Assembly (NCBI RefSeq): GCF_014836405.1
Contig: NZ_JACSQU010000002.1
Location: forward strand, 435,046-499,045
DNA: 64,000 bases
Direction: 5' to 3'
From: Brevundimonas guildfordensis
GTDB taxonomy: Bacteria > Pseudomonadota > Alphaproteobacteria > Caulobacterales > Caulobacteraceae
The notes beneath the pieces were generated by a model. That model saw only the letters and a list, made by a program, of their open reading frames with translations. It ran no database searches and was not told the DNA's origin. Within the stretch, counting starts at the first letter, position 1, and every line of letters begins with the position of its first letter. The translations under genes and the position numbers were made by a program. This document shows, one piece after another, positions 38,814-46,685 of the stretch.

Positions 38814-38934
38814 GGCTTCTCTCCTTCGGTGAACGGGCGGCGCCCGCGTCGGAAGGGATTACGGTTCAGGGAAGCAAAAGGATGCGAGCCACATCAAATT
38901 TTCCGGCGCGTCCCGTGAACGGACGCGGGCCTGA

Positions 38935-39444
38935 TCATCCGCCGGCGGCAGTCAGATAGGGGCTTAAAGCCGACCATCGCGCCAGTTTTTCCTCGACGGG
39001 CCGGGCGTGGGCAGGGCTGGAGGAAGGAAGGTCAAGCAGGGCGGCCGTGGTCACGCCTTGCAGGATCCGGCGCCCCGCGCGCGCCGCAGCGCCGCCATTG
39101 AAGGCGACGACGCTCAACGCCGGCAGGCGCCTGGTCAAGGCGACCAGATCGGCCGCCTCCGGGTTGCGGATGGCGGTGTCCAGGCTGCCCTGCCGTTCGG
39201 CTGAGGCGATCACGTCCCACAAGCCCACGCCGTGGACCAGCAGCGTTTGCAGACGCTCATCGTAGGGCAGGGCCGTCAACGGAACCCCGAGCACGGCCTC
39301 CATCAGCCGCCAGAAGGCGTTGCGCGGATGGGCGTAATACTGGCCCGCGCTCAGCGAGGCGTCGCCGGGCAGGCTGCCGAGGATAAGGACGCGCACGCCC
39401 TCATCCACGACGGGTGCAAACCCGACCCGGCGAGCCGCGGCCAA
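38935..39444 (-). CDS. DNA-deoxyinosine glycosylase (UDG superfamily, HDG type)
   Basis: A 169-residue base-excision repair enzyme that removes hypoxanthine, and possibly uracil, from DNA. The family motif reads ILGSLPGDASLSAGQYYAHPRNAFWRLM (near residues 21-48). GVGLWDVIASAERQGSLD and the motif-2 region LPSSSPAHA are also typical. The likely TTG start at 39444 is only four bases after the purB stop, so it is expressed from the purB message. A later start is possible, since residues 1-15 are poorly conserved. Confidence 0.85.
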   Translation of the reverse strand: MAAARRVGFAPVVDEGVRVLILGSLPGDASLSAGQYYAHPRNAFWRLMEAVLGVPLTALPYDERLQTLLVHGVGLWDVIASAERQGSLDTAIRNPEAADLVALTRRLPALSVVAFNGGAAARAGRRILQGVTTAALLDLPSSSPAHARPVEEKLARWSALSPYLTAAGG

Positions 39445-39448
39445 GCGA

Positions 39449-40750
39449 TCAGCCCTCGCCGAACACCCGGGCGAAGATCACGTCGACGTTCTTGGTATGG
39501 TAGCCGAGGTCGAACAGGGCCTCCAGCTCATCGTGGGGCAGGGTGACGCGCGGGTCGGCCTTCAGGAAGTCGATGAAGACGCCTTCGCCGCGCCAGACCT
39601 TCATGGCGTTCTCCTGAACCGCCGCATAGGCGTCCTCGCGCGACACGCCCGCCTGGGTCAGGGCCAGCATGACCCGCTGCGAGAAGACCAGGCCGCCCAG
39701 GCGGTCGAGGTTCTTCTGCATGTTCTCGGGATAGACGTTCAGGCGCTCGATCACGCCCGCCAGACGGTGCAGGGCGAAGTCCAGGTGGATGGTGGCGTCC
39801 GGGCCGATGCCGCGCTCGACCGAGGAGTGGCTGATGTCCCGCTCGTGCCACAGGGCGACGTTCTCCATCGCCGGGGTCACGGCCGAGCGGACCAGACGGG
39901 CCAGGCCGGTCAGGTTCTCGGTCAGGATCGGGTTGCGCTTGTGCGGCATGGCCGACGAGCCCTTCTGACCCTTGTCGAAGAACTCCTCGGCTTCGAGGAC
40001 TTCGGTGCGCTGCAGGTGGCGGATCTCCACGGCCAGACGCTCGACCGAGGAAGCGACGACGCCGAGGGCGGCGAAATAGGCGGCGTGACGGTCGCGCGGG
40101 ATGACCTGGGTCGAGACCGGCTCGACGCTGAGGCCCATCTGGTCGGCGACGTATTGCTCGACCGCCGGATCGACGTTGGCGAAGGTGCCGACGGCGCCCG
40201 AGATGGCGCAAGTGGCGATCTCTTCACGGGCGGTGATCAGGCGGCGCTTGGCGCGCTGGAACTCGGCGTGATAGCCGGCCAGCTTCAGGCCGAAGGTGAC
40301 AGGCTCGGCGTGGATGCCGTGCGAGCGGCCGACGGTCGGGGTGTATTTGTGCTCCTTGGCGCGCTTTTCCAGCGCAGCCAGCACCCGGTCGACGCCGCCC
40401 AGCAGCAGGTCGGTCGAGCGCGCCAGCTGCACCGCGAAACAGGTGTCCAGCACGTCCGACGACGTCATGCCCTGGTGCAGGAAACGGGCCTCGTCGCCGA
40501 CGATCTCGGCCACGTGGGTCAGGAAGGCGATGACGTCGTGCTTGGTGACGCTTTCGATCTCATCGATGCGGTCGGCGTCGAAGGTCGCGTCCTTGCCCTT
40601 GGCCCAGATGGCCTGTGCGGCCTCGGTCGGGATGACGCCCAGCTCGGCCATCTTGGTGGCGGCGTGGGCTTCGATCTCGAACCAGATCTTGTACTTGGTC
40701 TCTTGCGACCAGATGGCGACGGCGTCGGGGCGGGAATAGCGCGTGATCAT
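39449..40750 (-). CDS. purB: adenylosuccinate lyase
   Basis: Releases fumarate from SAICAR and from adenylosuccinate, and so acts twice in purine synthesis. The 433 residues carry the superfamily signature GSSAMPHKRNP with the catalytic Ser loop, the HDVIAFLTHVAE and TSSDVLDTCFAVQL segments that supply active-site residues, and GRSHGIHAEP with the catalytic His. It heads the minus-strand pur series purB, purC, purS, purQ, purL. No ribosome site is apparent. The glycosylase gene follows after four bases. Confidence 0.97.
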   Translation of the reverse strand: MITRYSRPDAVAIWSQETKYKIWFEIEAHAATKMAELGVIPTEAAQAIWAKGKDATFDADRIDEIESVTKHDVIAFLTHVAEIVGDEARFLHQGMTSSDVLDTCFAVQLARSTDLLLGGVDRVLAALEKRAKEHKYTPTVGRSHGIHAEPVTFGLKLAGYHAEFQRAKRRLITAREEIATCAISGAVGTFANVDPAVEQYVADQMGLSVEPVSTQVIPRDRHAAYFAALGVVASSVERLAVEIRHLQRTEVLEAEEFFDKGQKGSSAMPHKRNPILTENLTGLARLVRSAVTPAMENVALWHERDISHSSVERGIGPDATIHLDFALHRLAGVIERLNVYPENMQKNLDRLGGLVFSQRVMLALTQAGVSREDAYAAVQENAMKVWRGEGVFIDFLKADPRVTLPHDELEALFDLGYHTKNVDVIFARVFGEG

Positions 40751-40895
40751 GGACGCGTCGTGTCGTTCGCAAGGGGCCGCGAGTCAAGGTTGGCCGGGTC
40801 GAAGTGGAGGCTTTTGGGCATCACTTCCGCGCGGATCGGCATTCTGCAGCGTGGAAATCTTGACTGCCGGGCGTCCTGTCCCAGATAGAGCGCGC

Positions 40896-40960
40896 TCAGA
40901 GGACGACCTCTCCCATTTTGGGCATGACGCCGGGACGACCCGGCACGCCATGCAAGGGAG
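40896..40960 (+). promoter_or_regulatory. guanidine-II (mini-ykkC) riboswitch candidate
   Basis: Two hairpins with identical ACGA loops lie in tandem before sugE: AGAGG-ACGA-CCTCT at 40898-40911 and GCCGGG-ACGA-CCCGGC at 40929-40944, 17 bases apart. The second is enclosed by GCATG/CATGC. The ribosome site AGGGAG (40955-40960) follows at once. This is the hallmark of the guanidine-II riboswitch, which turns on translation of guanidinium exporters. The fit to the downstream gene is exact. Confidence 0.9.
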
Positions 40961-40966
40961 ACTGTC

Positions 40967-41287
40967 ATGGCCTGGATTTTCCTTCTGCTCGCCGGTCTGT
41001 TCGAGATCGTCTGGGCCTTCCTGATGAAGATGTCGGAAGGCTTCACCAAGCCGTGGGCGACCGTCGGCACCATCGGTTTCATGATCGTCAGCTTCGGCCT
41101 GCTATCGCTGGCGATGAAGTCCCTGCCGCTGGGCACCGCCTATGTGATCTGGACCGGCATCGGGGCGGTGGGCGCCTTCGTCGTCGGCATCGCCGTGCTG
41201 GGCGAGCCGATCACGCCCCTGCGCGTCCTCGGCGCCGTTCTGATCGTCAGCGGCCTGGTTGTGTTGAAGCTCGCTTCCAGCCACTGA
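40967..41287 (+). CDS. sugE: SMR-family guanidinium exporter (SugE/Gdx)
   Basis: A 106-residue, four-helix small multidrug resistance protein of the Gdx (SugE) branch, which exports guanidinium in exchange for protons as a dual-topology dimer. The essential Glu is in LAGLFEIVWAFLMKMSEGFT near residue 13, and SLAMKSLPLGTAYVIWTGIGAVGAF near residues 45-69 is the Gdx pattern, not the Qac drug-exporter one. The AGGGAG ribosome site lies inside the region controlled by the guanidine-II riboswitch candidate just upstream, which independently supports the substrate. Confidence 0.95.
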   Translation: MAWIFLLLAGLFEIVWAFLMKMSEGFTKPWATVGTIGFMIVSFGLLSLAMKSLPLGTAYVIWTGIGAVGAFVVGIAVLGEPITPLRVLGAVLIVSGLVVLKLASSH

Positions 41288-41316
41288 TGGCGTCTGGCCT
41301 TTAGGGAGCGACGACC

Positions 41317-41973
41317 ATGGAACTGGTGATCGGCGACAAGCTCTATTCCACCTGGTCGTTGCGTCCCTGGCTGGTGCTGAAACGCTGCGGCGCGGACTTC
41401 ACCGAGACGGTGGTGCGTCTGAACCGGCCCGACACCGCCGAGCAGATCGCGCTCCATTCGCCTGCCGGACGCGTCCCGATTCTGAAGGTCGACGGAGAGA
41501 CCATCTGGGACAGTCTGGCCATCTCGCTCTGGTGCGCCGAGCGCTATCCGGAGGCGCGGCTGTGGCCCGCTGACGCCCATGCGCGCTGGCAGGCCCGGTC
41601 GGTGGTCTGCGAGATGCATTCCGGCTTCATGGCCCTGCGCACCGAATGCGGCATGGCGCCCGACCATTCGATGGTCGGTCCCGACCGCTGTCCGCCGCCG
41701 AAAGGCGAGGACACGGCCGCCGACATCCGTCGTCTGGTGCAGATCTTCGGCGAAGCGCGCGCCCGGTTCGGCGTCAGCGGGCCTTATCTGTACGGCGAGT
41801 GGTCGATCGCGGACGCCTTCTTCACCCCGGTCGCGGCGCGGTTCCGCCACTTCCAGATCGATCTGACGGCGCACGGCGATACGGACGGCGCGGCCCGGGC
41901 CTATGTCGACACCCTGCTGGCCCAGCCCGACTTCATCGCCTGGGGCGAAGACGCGCTGGCTAACGCGGCTTAA
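41317..41973 (+). CDS. glutathione S-transferase family protein
   Basis: A 218-residue two-domain GST. The thioredoxin-like N-terminal domain starts YSTWSLRPWLVLKRCG, where the Ser of STWS is the likely glutathione-activating residue, and has the VPILKVDG cis-proline and the ETIWDSLAI glutathione site. The C-terminal helical domain contains YGEWSIADAFFTPVAAR. The pattern resembles YfcF-like or zeta-type bacterial GSTs. AGGGAG precedes the ATG. It lies 30 bases after sugE and may share its transcript. Substrate unknown. Confidence 0.9.
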   Translation: MELVIGDKLYSTWSLRPWLVLKRCGADFTETVVRLNRPDTAEQIALHSPAGRVPILKVDGETIWDSLAISLWCAERYPEARLWPADAHARWQARSVVCEMHSGFMALRTECGMAPDHSMVGPDRCPPPKGEDTAADIRRLVQIFGEARARFGVSGPYLYGEWSIADAFFTPVAARFRHFQIDLTAHGDTDGAARAYVDTLLAQPDFIAWGEDALANAA

Positions 41974-42047
41974 GCCTTCGAGAATACCGGCGGTTAACGA
42001 CTGGCGTTACAATCTGTCCTTGCGGCGGGGGCCGTGGGGGACAGGCG

Positions 42048-42158
42048 ATGCGGACGATCAGTCGCAACACCAACTGGGGCAAGGTCGCGCGCGGCTATAT
42101 TCTGGCCGGTCTGGCCTTCGCCTTCGTCTGGGCCATGCTGGTTTCGAGCCTGGTCTGA
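42048..42158 (+). CDS. putative 36-residue single-pass membrane protein
   Basis: A very short frame MRTISRNTNWGKVARGYILA followed by GLAFAFVWAMLVSSLV: a basic N-terminus and one hydrophobic helix of about 20 residues. A G-rich ribosome-like sequence (GGGGGACAGG) precedes the ATG. It ends three bases before the stop of the converging transglycosylase gene. Small membrane proteins of this shape are often real, but there is no independent proof here. Confidence 0.45.
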   Translation: MRTISRNTNWGKVARGYILAGLAFAFVWAMLVSSLV

Positions 42159-42161
42159 CGC

Positions 42162-43853
42162 CTAGCGCGAGCCGCCGCCCAGCATGGCTTCGGCCACCTG
42201 CAACGGCGCGGGCGCGGGGGGCGTGTAGTCCAGGCGGATCGGCACGGCGCGCGCGCCTGAGGCCAGGGCCTCCAGCGTCTTGACCGGCCCGCCCATCATC
42301 CGCTGATAGATCCAGTAGGACGCAACGACCTTCTCCACGTAGTCGCGCGCCTGCGGCACGTCGATGGATTCGATCAGCAACAGCGGGTCGGCGTCGGCGC
42401 CCAGCTTGCGGATCGCCGCCAGCATCGGACCCGGTCCGGCGTTGTAGGAGGCTACGGCCTTCAGCAGATCGCCCTGGAAGGACTCGATCTGGAACAGGCG
42501 GTTCACATAGTCCTGACCCAGCTTCATGTTCACCGCGGGGTCCAGCAGGCGCTGGGGCGTGCGGACGTAGCCCTGGTCCCCGGTCATGTGAGCGGCCGTC
42601 GTCGGCATCACCTGCATCAGCCCATAGGCCCCCGCGCCCGAGCGGGCGTTGGCGTTGAAGTCGGTCTCCTTGCGCGCGATGGCGTAGACCAGGGCCTTCT
42701 CGATGGTGAAACCGCCCATCGGTTGCAGTTCCGGCATCGGGTAGCGCAGGGCGTCGATGCGGCTGGCTTCGGACTGGGCGGCGCGGCTCGGCGCGACCAG
42801 ACGATAAAGGCCGGCCCACATCTGGCGCGCAGAGCTGTCGCCACTGGCGGCGCGCAGGCCGTTGCGAGCGGACAGTTCGGCGTCGTTGCGGCGCCCGACT
42901 TCGTACAGGGCGACGGTGCGGCGCGCGTCTTCGTCGGACTGGATGAAGGCGTTCAGCGTGCGCGTGTCGACGCCGATCGGCTCGGGCGCCAGGGAGGCGC
43001 GCTGCAGCGTCGCCTCATAGGAGCGCGGCCCCAGGTTCTCGATTTCCGGCTCCTCGCCCAACTGGTGCAGGGCGATCTGGCCGTAGAAGGTGGCCGGCCA
43101 GCGCGCGGCCTGGCGCAGGTACTCGACCACGCGTTCCTGGCGTCCCGACTGGGCCGCCGCCCGCGCCGCCCAGAAGGCGCCGCCCGAGCGGACCCACGGA
43201 TCTTCGGTCGGGTCCTGAGCCACATGTTCAAAGGCGCGGAAGGCGTCGGAGTGCTGGTCCATCCGCCAGGCGGCCAGACCAGCCGTCCACCAGTCGCCGA
43301 TCTGCTGGCCCATGGCGTAGGCGCCCGCCAGGTCGTCGTTGTTCAGGGCCACGCGCGCGGCCTTGGCCGGGTCGTTCACGCCGCCGTCGCCGGGGCCGGT
43401 CAGGCTGGCCCAGGTGCGGGTCAGCAGGCCGCCGGGACGCTTCGGCTCGGGCGCGCCATCGGGCAGGCGCTGCATGGCAAGGGTATAGACCCGGTCGGCC
43501 ATCGGCAGGTCGGAATAGGTCTCCAGCCAGGCCGCCAGTTCGTCATAGGCGGCGACGTGGCTGGGGTGGAACAGACGCTCGAACTCGACCTGACCCAGAA
43601 GGACGCGGTCCTTGGCCTGTCGCGCCGAGGCGCGGGCCAGTTCCAGATCGCCGCGCCGCAGCGCGTCGAAGGCGGTGGTGTAGCTGAGGCGGTCCTCGCT
43701 GCTCAGCGCCGTGGGCGAGGCCCCGGCCATAGCGGCCGTCGCAACATAGGGGCGGGAGGAGTCCGCTTCGTCGGCCTGGGCGGCGCCCGCAACCAGGGCG
43801 CCCAAGGCGAAGGCGAACAGAGACGCGCGACGCGTCCGGCGGAAAGAATACAT
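42162..43853 (-). CDS. soluble lytic murein transglycosylase (SLT)
   Basis: A 563-residue periplasmic enzyme that cleaves peptidoglycan with formation of 1,6-anhydro ends. A signal peptide ends AGAAQADE near residue 27. A long helical superhelix (about residues 50-370) precedes the lysozyme-like SLT domain. Its catalytic Glu is in YAIARKETDFNANARSGAGAYGLMQVMP, and VASYNAGPGP follows. The architecture is that of Slt70, comparable to SdpA of Caulobacter. The last 40 residues are a Pro-rich extension. It stands alone on the minus strand. Confidence 0.93.
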   Translation of the reverse strand: MYSFRRTRRASLFAFALGALVAGAAQADEADSSRPYVATAAMAGASPTALSSEDRLSYTTAFDALRRGDLELARASARQAKDRVLLGQVEFERLFHPSHVAAYDELAAWLETYSDLPMADRVYTLAMQRLPDGAPEPKRPGGLLTRTWASLTGPGDGGVNDPAKAARVALNNDDLAGAYAMGQQIGDWWTAGLAAWRMDQHSDAFRAFEHVAQDPTEDPWVRSGGAFWAARAAAQSGRQERVVEYLRQAARWPATFYGQIALHQLGEEPEIENLGPRSYEATLQRASLAPEPIGVDTRTLNAFIQSDEDARRTVALYEVGRRNDAELSARNGLRAASGDSSARQMWAGLYRLVAPSRAAQSEASRIDALRYPMPELQPMGGFTIEKALVYAIARKETDFNANARSGAGAYGLMQVMPTTAAHMTGDQGYVRTPQRLLDPAVNMKLGQDYVNRLFQIESFQGDLLKAVASYNAGPGPMLAAIRKLGADADPLLLIESIDVPQARDYVEKVVASYWIYQRMMGGPVKTLEALASGARAVPIRLDYTPPAPAPLQVAEAMLGGGSR

Positions 43854-43948
43854 GACGCGGCGGCCCCCTTCGTCGGCGTCGGCCCCGTCTCGATTCGGGA
43901 TTCTACGACGCTCTGCGGACTGGTCTCCAAGCGGTCAGGATGCCTGAA

Positions 43949-44758
43949 TCAGGCGCCGGGCTCAACCACTTCGCTTCGCAGACGGACGGACAAATCGAGA
44001 ATATCCTTCCAAACCAAACCCTTGGCCTGGGGTTGGCGCAACAGGAAGGCGGGGTGGAGGGTGGCGATGGCGGGCGCGGCGATTCCGCCCTCGGACAGCC
44101 GCCATTCGCGCCACTGGCCGCGGATCCGCATGATGCCTTCGTCGGTCTTCAGCGCGGCCTTGGCCGCCGACGCCCCGACCAGCAGGACCGCTTTGGGCTT
44201 GAGCAGGGCCGCGGCGCGCTCGACGAAGGGAGCGCAGGCGGCCTGTTCCTGGGGCGTCGGGGTGCGGGCGCCTGGCGTCCTCCAGAAGACGGTGTTGGTG
44301 ATGAAGGCCTCATCCAGCAGGCCCGCCGCCGTCAGGATGCGGTCCAGCAACTGCCCGGCCTGACCGACGAAGGGCTGGCCGCGGGCGTCCTCCTCGGCGC
44401 CGGGGCCTTCGCCGATGATCATCAGGGAGCCCTGCGGATTGCCGCGCGCGAAGACGGCCTGACGGGCGCCCATGGCGCGCAGGGGGCAGCCCTCGAATGC
44501 GGCGATGGCTTCGGCCAGTTCGTCCAGCGTCGCCGCCTCCGCCGCCAGACGGCGGGCCTCGGCTACGGCTTCATCGACGGACGACGCCGCGCCGGGCGCG
44601 CGCAGGGGCGTGATCGTGGCGGGGCCCTTGGCCGCGACCGGGGCGACAAAGATCGTGCGGTCGACCGGCTCGTCCTCGAAGCAGGCGTCGACGCCCGCGT
44701 CGCGCCAGAAGGCGAACAGGGCCTCCGCGGCAGCCATGTCGAGGGAGGGGACGTTCAT
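43949..44758 (-). CDS. family-4-type uracil-DNA glycosylase with incomplete Fe-S ligands
   Basis: A 269-residue protein of the UDG superfamily, removing uracil from DNA. The motifs GEGPGAEEDARGQPFVGQAGQLLD (residues 117-140) and TLHPAFLLRQP near the C-terminus are those of family 4. That family binds a 4Fe-4S cluster with four Cys; here only two remain (C91 and C175), while the other two places are F88 and W159 (TNTVFWRTPGAR). The N-terminal 80 residues are an extra region rich in Ala and Glu. It is divergent from the ETF-QO gene. A cluster-free variant common to alphaproteobacteria is likely. Confidence 0.87.
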   Translation of the reverse strand: MNVPSLDMAAAEALFAFWRDAGVDACFEDEPVDRTIFVAPVAAKGPATITPLRAPGAASSVDEAVAEARRLAAEAATLDELAEAIAAFEGCPLRAMGARQAVFARGNPQGSLMIIGEGPGAEEDARGQPFVGQAGQLLDRILTAAGLLDEAFITNTVFWRTPGARTPTPQEQAACAPFVERAAALLKPKAVLLVGASAAKAALKTDEGIMRIRGQWREWRLSEGGIAAPAIATLHPAFLLRQPQAKGLVWKDILDLSVRLRSEVVEPGA

Positions 44759-44842
44759 CTAACAAGGCAATAGGCCTTGACCGCCGTCGCGTCACCTCCC
44801 GATAAGGCGGATAACCACGACGATAACAAGGATTCAGGAGAC

Positions 44843-46603
44843 ATGGCCGAGGAAATGATCGAAGGCGGCGCCAAGAACGCATGGCAGGAAGCCGTCATCG
44901 ATAACCTGCCCCCGCTGGAGGCCCTGGTCGGCGCCGAGCGGGAGGTCATGGAGTATGACGTCGTCATCGTCGGCGGCGGCCCTGCCGGCCTGTCCGCCGC
45001 CATCCGCCTGAAGCAACGCGCCGAGAAGGACGGAAAGGAGATTTCCGTCGCCGTGCTGGAGAAGTCGGCCGAGATCGGCGGTCATGTCCTGTCGGGCGCC
45101 GTCATCGATCCCAAGGCGCTGAACGAACTCTTCCCTGACTGGAAGGAGCGCGGCGCGCCGCTGGAGACGCCGGTGACCAAGGACAGGTTCCTGGTCCTGG
45201 GGCCGCAGGGGCAGGCGTCGCTGCCGATGTTCGCCATGCCGCCCTTCATGCACAACGATGGCTGCTACATCGCCTCGCTGGGCAATGTCGCGCGCTGGCT
45301 GGCCGAGCAGGCGGAAGGCTTGGGCGTCGAAGTCTATCCCGGCATGGCCGCCAGCCATGTGGTCTGGGACGAAGAGACCGGCCGGGTGAAGGGCGTCGTC
45401 GCCGGCGTCTTCGGCATCGACCGCGAGGGCAAGCCGACCGGCGACTTCCAGCCGGGCCTCGAACTGCACGGCAAATACGTCTTCATCGCCGAGGGCGTGC
45501 GCGGCTCGCTGGCCAAGACCATCATGGCCCGCCACAACCTATGCGACGCCGCCGATCCGCAGAAGTTCGGCATCGGCCTGAAGGAGCTGTGGCAGATCCC
45601 GGCCGAAAAGCACCAGCCCGGCCTGGTCCAGCACACGACCGGCTGGCCGCTGGACGACAAGACGGGCGGCGGCTCGTTCCTGTACCACTTCGGCGACCGC
45701 TATGTGTCCGTCGGCTTCGTCGTCCACCTGAACTACAAGAACCCCTTCCTGTCTCCGTTCGACGAGTTCCAGCAGTTCAAGCACCACCCGGCCATCGCCG
45801 AGCACCTGGAGGGCGGCACGCGCGTCTCCTACGGCGCCCGCGCCATCACCGAGGGCGGCTTCCAGTCGGTGCCCAAGCTGGCGTTCCCCGGCGGCGCCCT
45901 GATCGGCTGTTCGGCGGGCTTCGTGAACGTGCCGCGCATCAAGGGCAGTCACAACGCCATGAAGACCGGCATGCTGGCCGCCGACGCCGCCTATGACGCC
46001 GTCATGGAAGGCCGTTCGGGCGATGTGCTCGAGGCCTATGAAGCGGCCTACAAGAAGTCCTGGGTTTACAAAGAGCTGAAGGTCGTCCGCAACGCCAAGC
46101 CCCTGCTGTCCAAGCTGGGCACCATGATGGGCGGGGCCGTCGGCATGTTCGACATGTGGGTCAATCACCTGACCGGCGGCTTCTCCGTCTTCGGCACCCT
46201 GCGCCACGACAAGACCGACGCGGCCTCGACCGAGCCCGCGTCGCAGCACAAGCCGATCGCCTATCCCAAGCCGGACGGAAAGCTGTCGTTCGACAAACTG
46301 TCGAGCGTCTTCATCTCCAACACCAACCACGCCGAGGACCAGCCCGCCCACCTGAAGCTGCTTGACCCGTCGGTGCCGATCAACGTCAACCTGCCGAAGT
46401 ATGGCGAGCCCGCCCGCCTCTACTGCCCGGCCGGGGTGTACGAGGTCGTCTATGCGGATGAGGCGAACCGCGCCGATCCGCGCTTCGTCATCAACGCCCA
46501 GAACTGCGTCCACTGCAAAACCTGCGACATCAAGGATCCGTCGCAGAACATCGTCTGGACCACCCCTGAGGGCGGCGGCGGCCCGAACTACCCGAACATG
46601 TAA
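44843..46603 (+). CDS. electron-transfer flavoprotein:ubiquinone oxidoreductase
   Basis: Passes electrons from ETF, reduced by acyl-CoA and other dehydrogenases, to ubiquinone at the inner membrane. The 586-residue protein has the FAD motif VVIVGGGPAGLSAAIRL near residue 40, the KSAEIGGHVLSGAVIDP segment and the family segment FLYHFGDRYVSVGFVVHLNYKNP. Near the C-terminus the 4Fe-4S Cys are in LYCPAGVYEVVY and NCVHCKTCDIKDP. The ATG at 44843 has AGGAGAC just upstream; an in-frame TTG at 44777 is less likely. A palindromic repeat follows the gene. Confidence 0.95.
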   Translation: MAEEMIEGGAKNAWQEAVIDNLPPLEALVGAEREVMEYDVVIVGGGPAGLSAAIRLKQRAEKDGKEISVAVLEKSAEIGGHVLSGAVIDPKALNELFPDWKERGAPLETPVTKDRFLVLGPQGQASLPMFAMPPFMHNDGCYIASLGNVARWLAEQAEGLGVEVYPGMAASHVVWDEETGRVKGVVAGVFGIDREGKPTGDFQPGLELHGKYVFIAEGVRGSLAKTIMARHNLCDAADPQKFGIGLKELWQIPAEKHQPGLVQHTTGWPLDDKTGGGSFLYHFGDRYVSVGFVVHLNYKNPFLSPFDEFQQFKHHPAIAEHLEGGTRVSYGARAITEGGFQSVPKLAFPGGALIGCSAGFVNVPRIKGSHNAMKTGMLAADAAYDAVMEGRSGDVLEAYEAAYKKSWVYKELKVVRNAKPLLSKLGTMMGGAVGMFDMWVNHLTGGFSVFGTLRHDKTDAASTEPASQHKPIAYPKPDGKLSFDKLSSVFISNTNHAEDQPAHLKLLDPSVPINVNLPKYGEPARLYCPAGVYEVVYADEANRADPRFVINAQNCVHCKTCDIKDPSQNIVWTTPEGGGGPNYPNM

Positions 46604-46611
46604 GCTGACAA

Positions 46612-46632
46612 CCCTCTACCGGCGGGAGAGGG
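46612..46632. repeat. short palindromic intergenic repeat, copy 5
   Basis: CCCTCTACC and GGGAGAGGG pair with one A-G mismatch around GGC, eight bases after the ETF-QO stop. Same family as at 13836. Confidence 0.6.
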
Positions 46633-46685
46633 ATTTGCGCTTTCAAACTCTTGCGGGCGAAAGGGAAAGCGTGAAGGGTCCGGCC

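Noticed and set aside
44777-44842. Upstream TTG start for ETF-QO
   Set aside because: The ATG at 44843 has AGGAGAC directly before it and matches the family's N-terminus better; the extra residues are hydrophilic and unlike the family.
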